Of a stretch of DNA of 64,000 nucleotides, positions 46,978 through 56,957 are shown piece after piece (position 1 is the stretch's first letter; every line of letters begins with the position of its first letter). Under the pieces are notes generated by a model. That model searched no databases. It was not told the DNA's origin and saw nothing but the letters and a program-made list of their open reading frames with translations. Position numbers and translations under genes: made by a program. Origin of the DNA: Doris montereyensis (lineage: Eukaryota; Mollusca; Gastropoda; Nudibranchia; Dorididae); the NCBI GenBank assembly GCA_037039925.1, contig JAXRKP010001388.1, positions 62,001 through 126,000 of the forward strand, in the 5' to 3' direction.

Positions 46978-47992
46978 TGTGAGTAGTAATTAGCGCCACG
47001 GGAAATTAACACTAACTACACGATATGCAAGGATGTTGAAGGATATATCAACGATGTCTCACACACGCAGGCAACTAACAAGAAGTAAAGAGTTAAAAAG
47101 TCCAATTTGTATATATATATTATAATACATATAATTTATTAACATCAATATAAGGTTATAAAGCAAAACAAAAGACTAAATGATCTAGTGTTGGTCATCA
47201 CGTTGGCTTGACCACACACACAAACAAGCACTCCTTCACTGGATGTTCGTTGGTTACTCCTGGTTATCTCCAGATTGCATCAACCAAGCAGATGACAACA
47301 AAGCAGTAGTAAGGTCATCAACACACACAGCAATAGTGTAGTCTTCAAAACATACTCTGGTCACCAGGAGTAGACACTGGAAATACGGGTACCGCTGTCG
47401 AGTTTCAAACTCTCAATTATAATCGAGCTAGTGAAATGTTTATAACCACATGCTCACAAGTTATGGTCTCACGTTCCAACATTGATTATTACAGCAACAA
47501 AATCCCAATTTATCTTTCAATTTACATTGACCGTGTATGAAATAATATAGCACGTAGAAATATACGTTGTCTTATACTTATATGATATAACAGAGTAAAG
47601 TTTCTGTGAACTTAAACAACTAATCATCAATTACGTTACATGAAATAGTTTGGAGTACATTCATCATGATAGTTTCTGTTAATGTTGTAACAGTTAAAGA
47701 ATGAAACAACAATCATTCATAATGTAAAACAACATAAGGATAACATACAAGAAATACTTCAGTGTCATAAACTAATCTCATAGCTTTAACCAGCACATCA
47801 ATCAAATAAAGACAATCTGTATAATGTACCAACAAGAAGTAAATCATCACCCGCTCCGTCAAGGTTCCCTATAATAACGAAGTAATGAATAAGTAACTTA
47901 CCCCAACGGGGCTATCAACACGAGTTGCAGTTCATTTTGCGGGCTCGCCCCGCCTTCAAGATTTTACAATATTTACCAATTACTCGAGAACT
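46978..47992. mobile_element. candidate 1.0-kb nonautonomous insertion with 9-bp flanks
   Basis: The segment is flanked by identical CTGTCACAA at 46969-46977 and 47993-48001. It has no ORF. The ends (TGTGAGTAGTAATTAG and, reversed, GAGTTCTCGAGTAATTGG) share only weak similarity. A 9-bp duplication would suit Mutator-like elements. Insertion status is inference. Confidence 0.35.
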
Positions 47993-48001
47993 CTGTCACA
48001 A

Positions 48002-48550
48002 AATCAAGGATCGTCGTGTCCTACAGCGTTATCTTTAACATGCCAGCCGAGCATGGACTATCTCTCATGGAGATGAATTGGATGAGTGAAGAATATGTGG
48101 AAACTACGGGTATTTATTCTAATAATGTTTCTTCGCAGTTTCATGATTCAGGAAGTCTTACTTCCATATTTGGCTACTACCATATTTGGCTACAATCTTT
48201 CCGGTGACGTTTCAATAAACTCACAGTCGAAACAACACCCGGGATTGGCACTCCTTACAGAAGCCTAGTCTCCATATTTGGTCATAAGCTATCCGGTGGA
48301 GTAACAATTGCTCTTCCCCCGCTTGATCTGTCACTACTGCAATAAATCTTAGGACACCTCCACACACACACACACACACCCCCCACTCCCCACCCACGTC
48401 AAGGCCAATTAGGGTGAAGCGAGAGGATAACCTCTCCTCTAGTATCCCACACAAAAAAACCCAGGGAGAGACGAAGATGGAATGCGTCTGACGTTCGCAA
48501 AGACCATCTCATGTTCCACTTTCTCCTCCCTAACTCTCACTCCTCGACCA
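48002..48550. other. no gene recognised; (CA)n and poly-C runs
   Basis: Contains a short CA repeat at 48361-48380. No domain. Confidence 0.4.
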
Positions 48551-48551
48551 G

Positions 48552-48602
48552 TGCCCCCCTCCCCCTCCCCCTCCCCCTCCCCCTCCCCCTCCCCCCTCCC
48601 CC
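48552..48602 (+). repeat. (CCCCCT)n microsatellite
   Basis: About eight CCCCCT units with a longer C run at the end. Confidence 0.95.
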
Positions 48603-48754
48603 AAAACCACGAAACTGCTAGCATTTCACTATCTTCGGTTGCGAAAAATTCCGGTCTGTCACCCTTCTTCAGTTTCAGATTTTCTTCTTCAGTTGATCAG
48701 GAATTGTTTCCTGTTAATACCAGTTCCACAGGCTCCTATTCCTGCTTCTTTGAC

Positions 48755-49545
48755 TTTGAGCTATTTATAAAGCAAGGGAGATGTGTAGTAACTGTCCGTG
48801 AAAACGACGTGACCTTTCATTTCAAAGCCGTCAAGCAATTCTTTCACTACTCTGCCGCTAAAACTGCCTGTAGTGTCAGTGTCAGGTGTTTCCTGCCTTC
48901 CAGTGTAAATTGTGGTTTTCAGGTAAAAGTAAGAGCCTGAGTTTGGTAAAACGAAAACTTTGAAACCCCATTTCATTGGTTTGGCTGGGAGGTATTACTT
49001 CATATGAACCCGGCCCTTGAATTTAACCATGGATTCATCAATCGCTAAAATATTCCATGAATGTAGGAAATATTATGTCCAGCAGAGAGGCTGTATTTTG
49101 AGTAAAAAGGTTGTATCCCTCAATGCCTCTTTATTCTTTGGTAATTAAATGAAAAAAAGCCCAGGATAATTTGGTGCGGATTTCTCGATAATCCGTTTTG
49201 TCAATCCAAAAGTAGTGTCCCAATAATCTGGATTGAAGGATTTGACACACGCCCCCATGGCCGTTTGCAGTCCTATTAATCCTTCTATTTCAACATTGTC
49301 AGTTGCAACCCAGGTTTTTTTCCTAGAATTTTCACTATATGTTGTATCAGCTTGGTGTGTCTGCATATCTGTTAGTTTCTCTTACTATCATATCAGTGGC
49401 TTCATCTGGGAAGAAAAGTTTGAAATAGTAAACTGATGAAAAGTTTATCGTATTGACATGTACTCCACTATTATTTCTATTAAATGAATAGGGAAATGTT
49501 CCTTCAAAATTACTGTTGGTCTCTTTTTGTCCACTTGAACTCATC
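48755..49545 (-). pseudogene. piggyBac-like transposase fragment
   Basis: Minus strand. N-terminal part near 49545-49350 (NFEGTFPYSFNRN), then VEIEGLIGLQTAMGACVK, YWDTTFGLTKRIIE, ILAIDESMVKFKGRVHMK, a stop where Gln is expected, YLPAKPMKWGFKVFVLP, TIYTGRQE, and GHVVFTDSYYTSPLLYK near 48760. This order is that of piggyBac DDE transposases: DESMVKFKGR holds a catalytic Asp and VFTDSYYTSP another. Breaks at about 49366 and 49145 and the in-frame TAA near 49005 disable it. The C-terminal Cys-rich domain was not seen. No terminal repeats identified. Confidence 0.78.
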
Positions 49546-49549
49546 TTTT

Positions 49550-51093
49550 GTTTTTATCCTCCTCCTTTTTCGCACCACACCCACTACCATAACCACTGCC
49601 ACGCCCCTTCCACGGTCACCTGCCTTGTTTATGTTTTGCTCGGTCCCACTGCCCATAGAACGAACTGCGACCAATCATCATCATTTTCATCATTATTTAA
49701 AATAAATATCAGAATCTGAGTCATTAACGCATGAATGAATGTTCTCCTCCCAATCCATTGTGAGTGGTGAAAAATTAAAAGTGTCAGTCGGCCTTCGCAC
49801 AGACTCAAAGTGAAGAAGAGAATGTTGTTGAGTTGAGCCGTTCGTCGGCAAAGGAAATAGCGCAGTGTGAGAGTGTCGATCACCGGTTCTGTAACATTAC
49901 TTTTTGAATTTTGACGGAGCGTCGAAGTTGGCATGCAAGAGCAGCTACCAGAATTTTGACGGTAGTCGAAAGTGGCATGCAAGGGAGTTATTCTTAAATT
50001 CAACGATCATCGAAAATGGCACGCTGTCTCTGAGTGAGTTACTCTTAAATTCGACGATCGTTAAAAATAGCACGCTGTCTCTGATAATCTGAAGTCACTT
50101 ATTACTGTTCATTGTCTGAGTCGGCAGCTTAGATCCTGTAACGCCGCATCACTTGATCGTAAAATGTCAAAATCTTATTTTTTTTATCGTGCCTTTACAT
50201 TTTCTGGCCCCTCATACACGAAATAAAGATTGTTGAAAATATAATTTTTTTCGCTCTGCATTTGATACACTAAGTTGTATTTGATGTATTACTGTATTAT
50301 CATTGTCGTCCTGCTTGAATCATAATGTTCCATATCACACTGTCATTGCAAAGCGCTTTTGAGCATATTTTAATGGATATAAATTATGAATTATTATTAT
50401 TTTCACTGTGCAATTAGAATTAAGCACTTTCTTTGTCGTAAGTGGCACAAAATTACCTGGGGTTTAATTGACTGGGCACGCATCACGATTGAGTAAGAAA
50501 TGGGAACAGTTTTATTGCTCTTCTGTCTCACATTGAACATATCCGTTGTGCCTTCCGGTCTTTGCAGCGAGCAATGGTCAATCTGCCTGTGCGCTCACCA
50601 CTTAAGTGCTTAGTGTTAAACAATGTATTGGTTTTCAGGTGATCCTATTTCTCGTATTCAATTTTATGTAAAACCGAAGACTCTTCTAAAACAAACGATC
50701 TGGTCATGAATCTTTATCCTTATCTGTCGATTGTTTTAATTTTAACATGAGAAGTATGAATTGAAGGAGTTATGTTAATTTATTCACACATTAATCCCAA
50801 TGGATGAGATTTTTTCTTTATCCATTTTTCTCATCCAGACAACCAGTTTCATTGTGATTACAAACTCACAACGCTACAACGTTAGTGATAACGTCATTCA
50901 AATTAAAGTTGAATGCACTTGGGTTTTTTTATATGAGAAAATTTGACATCATTTTGATTGTCATCATCTGTTGAAACTTGTGGAGGAATCAAAGTGAACA
51001 TGTTATTTTTAAAGCTTTCAAGTATACTACTTGTCAAAATGAAAATTCTTTATAGTTTTTTGTTTCCAATAATCTTCCCTATGCTTTTCACAG
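49550..51093. other. SMC6 intron; possible LINE 3' end, no gene
   Basis: AAAGCGCTTTTGAGCATATT near 50350 followed by an ATTATTATT run resembles the 3' ends of Jockey/CR1-group LINEs, but no RT is readable. A twice-repeated AAATTCRACGATC segment lies at about 49996-50060. An acidic frame on the minus strand near 49720-49660 could be piggyBac N-terminal sequence. Confidence 0.35.
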
Positions 51094-51231
51094 ACTGTGC
51101 CTAAAATGAGGAATGAAGTAAAAGTCTGGGAGACCAAAGTGAACAATCTTACAGCCATAACTGTGTTGAAAGACAAGGTGGAGGCTTTGAAGCGTGAAAT
51201 GGCATGGGCCCTTGTGAAAGAGAAGGAAAGG
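51094..51231 (+). CDS. SMC6: SMC6 exon: LKxEMAWA coiled-coil segment
   Basis: Translation TVPKMRNEVKVWETKVNNLT, then AITVLKDKVEALKREMAWAL and VKEKER. The conserved LK.EMAWA..V motif of SMC6 is unmistakable. Acceptor TTTTCACAG, donor AAAGG|GTGAGA, phase 0 in and out, 46 codons, intact. Confidence 0.95.
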
Positions 51232-52085
51232 GTGAGATAATTGTTGTAATATCATTTTATGGGTTGAATTAAACACATGACTTGATGCTCATAGTTTGAG
51301 CTAGTTATAATGTAATCAAGTGCAGATTTTATTATTCACCAGGATTACCAAATGTCCCACGAAATATTGGTCAGTGTAGCATTACTGTCGCTTTGTCCCA
51401 CCTTCCCACATATGTGTTACATGTCATGCAAATCCGACTTTCTCAACTGTCAAACTTCTTCTTTTAAAACTCCCAGTATGTTGCTGTATACAGGGTGTCT
51501 AGATAGTCGGAATGTCAGATTTTGGTCAGCTTATTGGAAACAGGTCGGACAAGTTGGATTTTAGTCGAGTATGTTGAAAGCAAATTGTGAAGTTGAGTGC
51601 CATCAAGGATTTCTACGTTTATCATTGTACATGTAATAACAGTCCATGGTGTCAAAAGCCGCTACCTTTCTCTTAGTGTCTTCTGCCCTCCAGTTAGGTC
51701 ACGGTGGCCAAGGTCAGAGACTGGAATTAGCAAATTTTCTTGTGTTCCTATGAAATGACAAGGCTGAAGCATGATGTATGTATAATGTGAGTGTGTGTGC
51801 ATTGTGGACATGGCAAAATAAAGAGGGTTGAAATAGGTATGATATGGAACCAGTGCGGTGTTCTATGTTTAAGATATGTCGTTAATATTTTATCAGACAT
51901 TTTCAGATGGTGCTCATTCTCTTAATAGTCACTTGTTAATGTGGTTCTATATCACATTTTGTTTGTCTTTCATAGCTTTTTCAGATGGGTGAGTTTCATG
52001 CATTTACCAAAATGTGCACAATCAAGGTGATTTTTGGTTTAACTAGTAATGATTTTTCATTTTATTTTTTCCCTATTCTTTGTAG

Positions 52086-52166
52086 ATGCTGGAGCAAGCT
52101 GAAACATCACTGCGTTCAGAGGAAGCAGCTAAGCCAAAATTCACCCAAAAAGTAGACGAAGCAAAG
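52086..52166 (+). CDS. SMC6: SMC6 exon: coiled-coil segment
   Basis: Translation MLEQAETSLRSEEAAKPKFT then QKVDEAK, a heptad-rich helical stretch. Acceptor TTTGTAG, donor GCAAAG|GTAATA; 27 codons, phase 0 both sides, intact. Identity rests on position, phase and coiled-coil character rather than strong residue conservation. The first Met is internal. Confidence 0.8.
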
Positions 52167-52307
52167 GTAATAATATTTTCTTTCATGGGAGAGGGTGTGT
52201 CCTGGAGTGAAATTTTTCTCGTTTGTTCCTATTAATTTAACTTATCTATAGGTGCAATGGACAGGGTGTGCTGAGCTGAAATTTGTTGTTTTTTTATGAT
52301 GCTTCCA

Positions 52308-52341
52308 GTTGCCATGGAAATGGTGGCCATGTTGGATTTTG
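52308..52341 (+). repeat. GGTTGCCATGGTAAC family member
   Basis: AGTTGCCATGGAAATGGTGG followed by CCATGTTGGATTTTG. Confidence 0.6.
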
Positions 52342-52587
52342 CTCCCAAATTTCACCTTCAATTTTGATAGGCTTCTATATTTTTCAACAAATTTCTTTCA
52401 AACTTGGCACACACCTTATTTGATATAACATTTAGATTAATTCAGATCAAATTTTTGGGGGAGGGGGAGGGGGAGAGGGAGAGGGAGAGAGAGAGGGAGA
52501 GAGAGCACAAATATAGTGTACTAGTAAGTACTATACATTCAGGACGTTTTCTACCTGGACACTAGTCAGAAATAATAGTCAGTTATG

Positions 52588-52980
52588 AACCCTGAGACCA
52601 CCGCCCGCGGTGGACAGGGTCACTTCAAAGAAACAGCAAGCAGAAACAAATCTTCTCGATCCACTTCCCGGACTCTTCCTTCTCAAAAACTGCTTCGCTC
52701 TTCTATGGCTTCTCTCCAGTCTCCATTCTTCTCCTTTCCTCTTAGAACTTGATCTTATCAGACCGAGGTACAATTTGACGATATGTGTTGGACTCAGGCC
52801 AAACTTCGAGTACGGCGAGATGACATTGGAATCTTGCCCCACAGACACTGCTCCCTGGCTGCGGGCGGTTGACAGGTGGTGCTGGTAGGTCCTGCTTCTT
52901 TCCTTGCCTTCTTTCACTTAAATCTCATCTTGCTATTTTCTCCCAATTCACCCTGAGATCACCGAAATGGTGGATGGGAT
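52588..52980 (+). repeat. hairpin-family unit with motif at both ends
   Basis: Hairpin motif at 52588-52620 (ACCCTGAGACCACC ... GGTGGACAGGGT) and again at 52949-52980 (CACCCTGAGATCACC ... GGTGGATGGGAT). Between them lie GGACTCAGGCCAAA, GGTAGGTCCTGCTTCTTTCC and CTTGCTATTTTCTCCCAATT, the shared upstream blocks. This may show the complete repeat unit, about 360 bases. A GA-rich run (52455-52505) precedes it. Confidence 0.6.
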
Positions 52981-52984
52981 AAAA

Positions 52985-54240
52985 AACTCCTGGCCTATTT
53001 GGCATCACTCACTGCAATGCCCCCAACGTTGTGGTCTCTTTCAAGGTTTGAACCCTTTGTCTAATGCATACAGCTAGGCCTCATGTGACAAGATCCTATG
53101 CCACTCTCAGGTAGCCAACTTGAAACCCTTCCTAAACTCGTCAGCTTATTCTACAGGGATTTAAATCTTTCACTTTTAGGTTTCCTCTCATTTCAGATTA
53201 TTTGAGGATTTCTACTTCAACATATTTCTTTTAAATTTCCTGTTTTTCCTCTGACTAAAAATACTTTTATGTTAGATATCATGAATAGGTGAGATGGTTT
53301 AGTACAACAGGATATAAATTGGATTAAAAGTTCCCTGACACCAGGCCCATCGCCAGTTTTCATACGTGGAAGTACGCCGCTTCTCTTTCGTGAGACCCTA
53401 CTACTCACGAGAATATTTCAGACAAAAAATCGGAACATTCTTTATTTCCTTTAAAATATTTTAGACTTTTCAGACTTTTTAGTCTGAAATCTACTAACAC
53501 ATTTGTTGTGGAAATAGGCTTTCGTAAAAGGCTTCGGGCTAGATTGAGCCTAGCATTTCTGCAGTCACAGGTCGGTCGGGTCCTGAGGATGGTATTTTTT
53601 ACAACAAATCGGGCAAATCTCGTTTATTGCATTACTGGATGCAGTAGTTTATTCCCTTCACATTGACACCATGATAAAGGCTCAGTATTTTGTATGATTT
53701 TTTTTAGAAATGATACCGCCTAACTTTCAACATCGGTTGTACCATAAAAGCCACACATTTTGTCTAAAGTATAACAAGTTGGTACTCATTTTAATCACCA
53801 CAAAATACTCTATCCGAAACATGTGTTAAGGAATTATTTTCAATATTAGCTAAGATCGGCCGAATATTACGGAAACATTCCGCGCACATGCCATCCCGTC
53901 GTAAGTATAAGGGACCTGGAGCAGATGAAATACGGTCGACATGAAGTATTTGATAGCCTATCAAAATTGTATGATGTTTCAAATTATTATATTATTCTTT
54001 TATTGGTTTATATGCGAAAAAACATTCAAATAAAGGAAAAAATTGTTAAAAATGCGACTTTTTCAAAATATTACTTGTTGACAGTGATTAGCAATGCCAT
54101 TCATGCAAACGGCCGCCTGCTAAAAATAGGTCACCGCGTGCAACGCTAAAGAGACAGATTTTTCGAGCCCCGTGTTATCGCAGTGTGCTCTCTTTGACAC
54201 GCTAAATACGCCCACAATTTTCACCCTACATGAATGAAAC
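52985..54240. other. SMC6 intron; no gene recognised
   Basis: No domain on either strand. Confidence 0.4.
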
Positions 54241-54246
54241 TTGGCA

Positions 54247-54366
54247 GCCAATCAGAAAAGAGGTCACTCTAATTCTACGGTATATAAAAGTGTGTCAATT
54301 ACGCCGGTTTCGTTTCACAACATTGTCACTCTGGCTACGCAGTGAAACCATTCGCCTGTTCACAAG
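54247..54366 (+). promoter_or_regulatory. CCAAT/TATA promoter and first-exon donor
   Basis: AGCCAATCAG at 54247, TATATAAAAG at 54281-54290 and a perfect CACAAG|GTAAGT donor at 54366/54367 lie in the order and spacing of an RNA polymerase II promoter with a short non-coding first exon of about 50 bases. It faces the transposase-like gene that starts about 0.65 kb downstream. Confidence 0.6.
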
Positions 54367-55021
54367 GTAAGTTGCCAATGTGTTTTCTACTGATTTTGAA
54401 AATTTTGCACGTGTATGTTCAATACTTTTTTAACTAGATGAACAAATTCAAGGTATATCGATGTCTCATTGCAAGCCTCCCTGCCGCTGCGCGATGGCAT
54501 CTCCCCCGTGAGACGCAAGCCAGCAGTCACGTGACAGCAAGCGGCACTACCGTTGACTGGCCTAGCCCAATTCATTTAATCTTATCATTCATTCAAGTTT
54601 CAAAGGGGGTTTTGTTTTAGCTGTTAACTACTACTATGTTTGTTTTTGCTCATATATGTTTCACGTTTTATTCCACTTAAGCTTGCAGTTCTCATGATCT
54701 AATAACTTGTTTAGATTTAACGGAAAATGAGGAGGGCATCGCTAATGTTTGTTATGAGCAGTCAGAACAATCGCCCTAACTTGAGACCTTTCAAGTATTA
54801 GATTCGTCCTAGGAGGCGATTGTGTGCTCTCTATGCCTCAAGCAACTGCGCGATACGTTATATTATTTTATAAAATTGTTCAATGATGCTACCATTATTT
54901 TAAAACGGTTTTGGTGTGCTTGGTATGTGTTTTAGGGGAAAAGTACATGTGAAGTTATTGTTTATGAGGCATTTGAAAGCCCATTGTGCTTATGATCACT
55001 CTCCCCCCCCCCACCTCTTTC

Positions 55022-55344
55022 TAGCTAGATATCTTACACAAACACCTATGGAGAGAACTATCGGCGATTTAAACTCCCGATATGGAATATTTGATCCTGA
55101 GATAGGGATATGTAATGAAGTTCATTGTATGCATGAACACAAAGTGCAAATTTTTAATGCAGCCATATGGCTGTTGAAGTGGAATGGCCGGGCCCCTTTG
55201 CCAAATTCAGCATTCTCACTGCAAGCGATTCGGTCAAGGATTGGAAGGGTTGTAACTAAGGCATCGAAGTTGAGAGGTGATAACTGGAGCAATTTTAGGC
55301 AGAGCTTTTTGTCCTTCCTAAAGAAAGTGGAACTGGAACATTAA
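55022..55344 (+). pseudogene. N-terminal part with ERTIGDLNSR motif
   Basis: After a possible acceptor CTTTCTAG at 55021 the frame reads TPMERTIGDLNSRYGIF, CNEVHCMHEHKVQIFNAAIW and SRIGRVVTKASKLRGDNWSN. The ERTIGDL segment loosely recalls the 'ER..G.L' motif near the end of some CACTA/Plavaka-type transposases, which would make this a separate neighbouring remnant rather than the N-terminus of the next ORF. I cannot decide between these. Confidence 0.45.
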
Positions 55345-55355
55345 ATGTAGCGCCC

Positions 55356-55850
55356 TTGCCACCGACGTCATCTTCACTGACCCAACCCCCGTCACTTTCA
55401 ACATCATCACAACAGTTGAATCCAGTTTCATCAACTACAGAATGCCTGATGATACGATCTAAACGTGTAACACCACAAAAGAGGGCAAACGCGAATGAAC
55501 ACAGAATAAAGACAACAAAGGCAATTGAATGTGTTAGAGTGGAAAGTGAAGAAGGCAAAGCAAGTGTTGGATCGCCAATCAGAGAAAAATACCAAATACA
55601 GTGTGAAGAACTTGAGATAACGGGAAGAGAGAGCGAATGCAGCTAGAGTATCTCTGCGACAAGAAAAGAATAAGTATCGGGAAGTGGCAAATGAACAGCA
55701 GAAGGAGAATGCAAGTAATGCAAGAAAAGAAACGACAATTAGAGAAAAGAAACAGAGTATTGAAGAAAAGAATAATGAGACTTTCAAAGACACAGAGAAA
55801 GGCAACGATGAGGGCAGTGTATTTTGAGAGAAAATGTAATAGTTTAAGGA
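55356..55850 (+). pseudogene. Ser/Pro-rich linker and coiled coil
   Basis: The frame from about 55346 reads PPTSSSLTQPPSLSTSSQQL and MIRSKRVTPQKRANANEHRI, then a different frame continues as a charged helix (RQEKNKYREVANEQQKEN, or in the overlapping frame NSRRRMQVMQEKKRQLEKRN). Both frames are open because of the biased A/G-rich codons. Consistent with a coiled-coil region just before the core. Confidence 0.45.
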
Positions 55851-56434
55851 GGAAAGAGACACAACTAAAAGTAACAACAGCTGACAACAATGATGAAGAA
55901 GTAAGGACTGTCATTACGAAGGAAATTAGAATGTTTACACCAGAAACCAGATTGTGTGTTATGGAGTTCACAGGTTTGGAAGTTGCCACTGAAAAGGTTG
56001 CACCAGTAATGGAAACTGTCGGAAGTCTTTGTGGTTCCAAGTTTTCGAATTTGCCTAGTCGTCAAGTATGTCAGAAAATAGTGGATGAGGGTCAGGTGGT
56101 TGCAAAAGCATACGTGAGAGATAGAATGTTGAAAAGTGGAGGTTTTGGGTTGCACAAGGATGGTACGTCAAGAAAGAAAGAAAAGATTTTGGATACATCT
56201 GTGCAGTTGGAATGTGGAGAATCATTTTGTTTGGGATGGTCATCGGTGTCAGCTGAGACAGGAAAAGCGATAGCAGATGAAGCTGTGGAAAAGTTAGGTG
56301 AGCTGAAAGATAAAGAAGATGATGAAGTGAGGATGAAAGAAATGGTGAGCAAGTTGAAATATTACATGAACGACAGAGCTAAGAACGAGAAAAAAAGCAA
56401 TGAATTTTTAGACAAATGGAGGAGGAAATATTAA
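55850..56434 (+). pseudogene. conserved core with HKDGTSR and MNDRAKNEKK motifs
   Basis: In one frame: MFTPETRLCVMEFTGLEVAT, VAPVMETVGSLCGSKFSNLP, KAYVRDRMLKSGGFGLHKDG, TSRKKEKILDTSVQLECGES and, near the end, LKYYMNDRAKNEKKSNEFLD. The HKDGTSR segment looks like a first catalytic-type Asp followed by a Thr/Ser, and MNDRAKNEKK like a second. This is the best-preserved part of the gene: about 195 codons without a stop. It ends at a one-base frame break near 56415, after which QMEEEILNDMGEESLP continues in another frame. Confidence 0.55.
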
Positions 56435-56474
56435 ATGATATGGGTGAGGAAAGCTTGCCGACGGTACATCACTA

Positions 56475-56957
56475 GTCTTGTTAAGTGCACGTCCTTCTTG
56501 GATTTCGTAATTACACCCTGTCATCAATTTCAAAAATAACGAATTATGAAGGCCAAGATGCTAAACATTCCATCACTGAAGTCTTGAAAGATGCTTCTGA
56601 CATGTTTGGCCCTGTTGGAGACTACAGAGGATTGAGAAATCAGTGGGAGGTGTACTGTACCAAGAACAGCCTAAAGTCTGTCATCGAGGCATACAAGGAC
56701 AACAGGTTTAATAGGCTCTTTGAAATATCTGCCCAAGTTTACCATCACCACCAAGATTTCCTTAGAATTTTATCCCACAAAAAGACCGGAATCATTTGCT
56801 CCAGTCCCTCCAATCTTCCCATCTTCTTTTGCTGCTAAAATGTTTAGGTTTGTTTTTTCATCTTGTCACTAGCCTCTTCTGGTCGATGTGTATTTCCAAA
56901 GATGTCCTTTCACAATCTTGTCCCCATCGTCAAATCTCTTCAGCAATGCCTGGACAA
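56475..56957 (+). pseudogene. continuation, HVLLGFRNYT to the RTE insertion point
   Basis: The frame from 56485 reads HVLLGFRNYTLSSISKITNY, then MFGPVGDYRGLRNQWEVYCT and IEAYKDNRFNRLFEISAQVY. The last block before the RTE insertion, in another frame, reads SFHNLVPIVKSLQQCLDN. RTE copy E begins at 56958 inside it. Confidence 0.5.
56948..56957. repeat. target site duplication of RTE copy E, left
   Basis: GCCTGGACAA, repeated exactly at 60252-60261 on the other side of the element. Confidence 0.85.

Noticed and set aside
55431..56352. Long minus-strand ORFs (up to 153 codons)
   Set aside because: Mirror of the purine-rich coding strand of the transposase-like gene; composition bias removes stops on the other strand.
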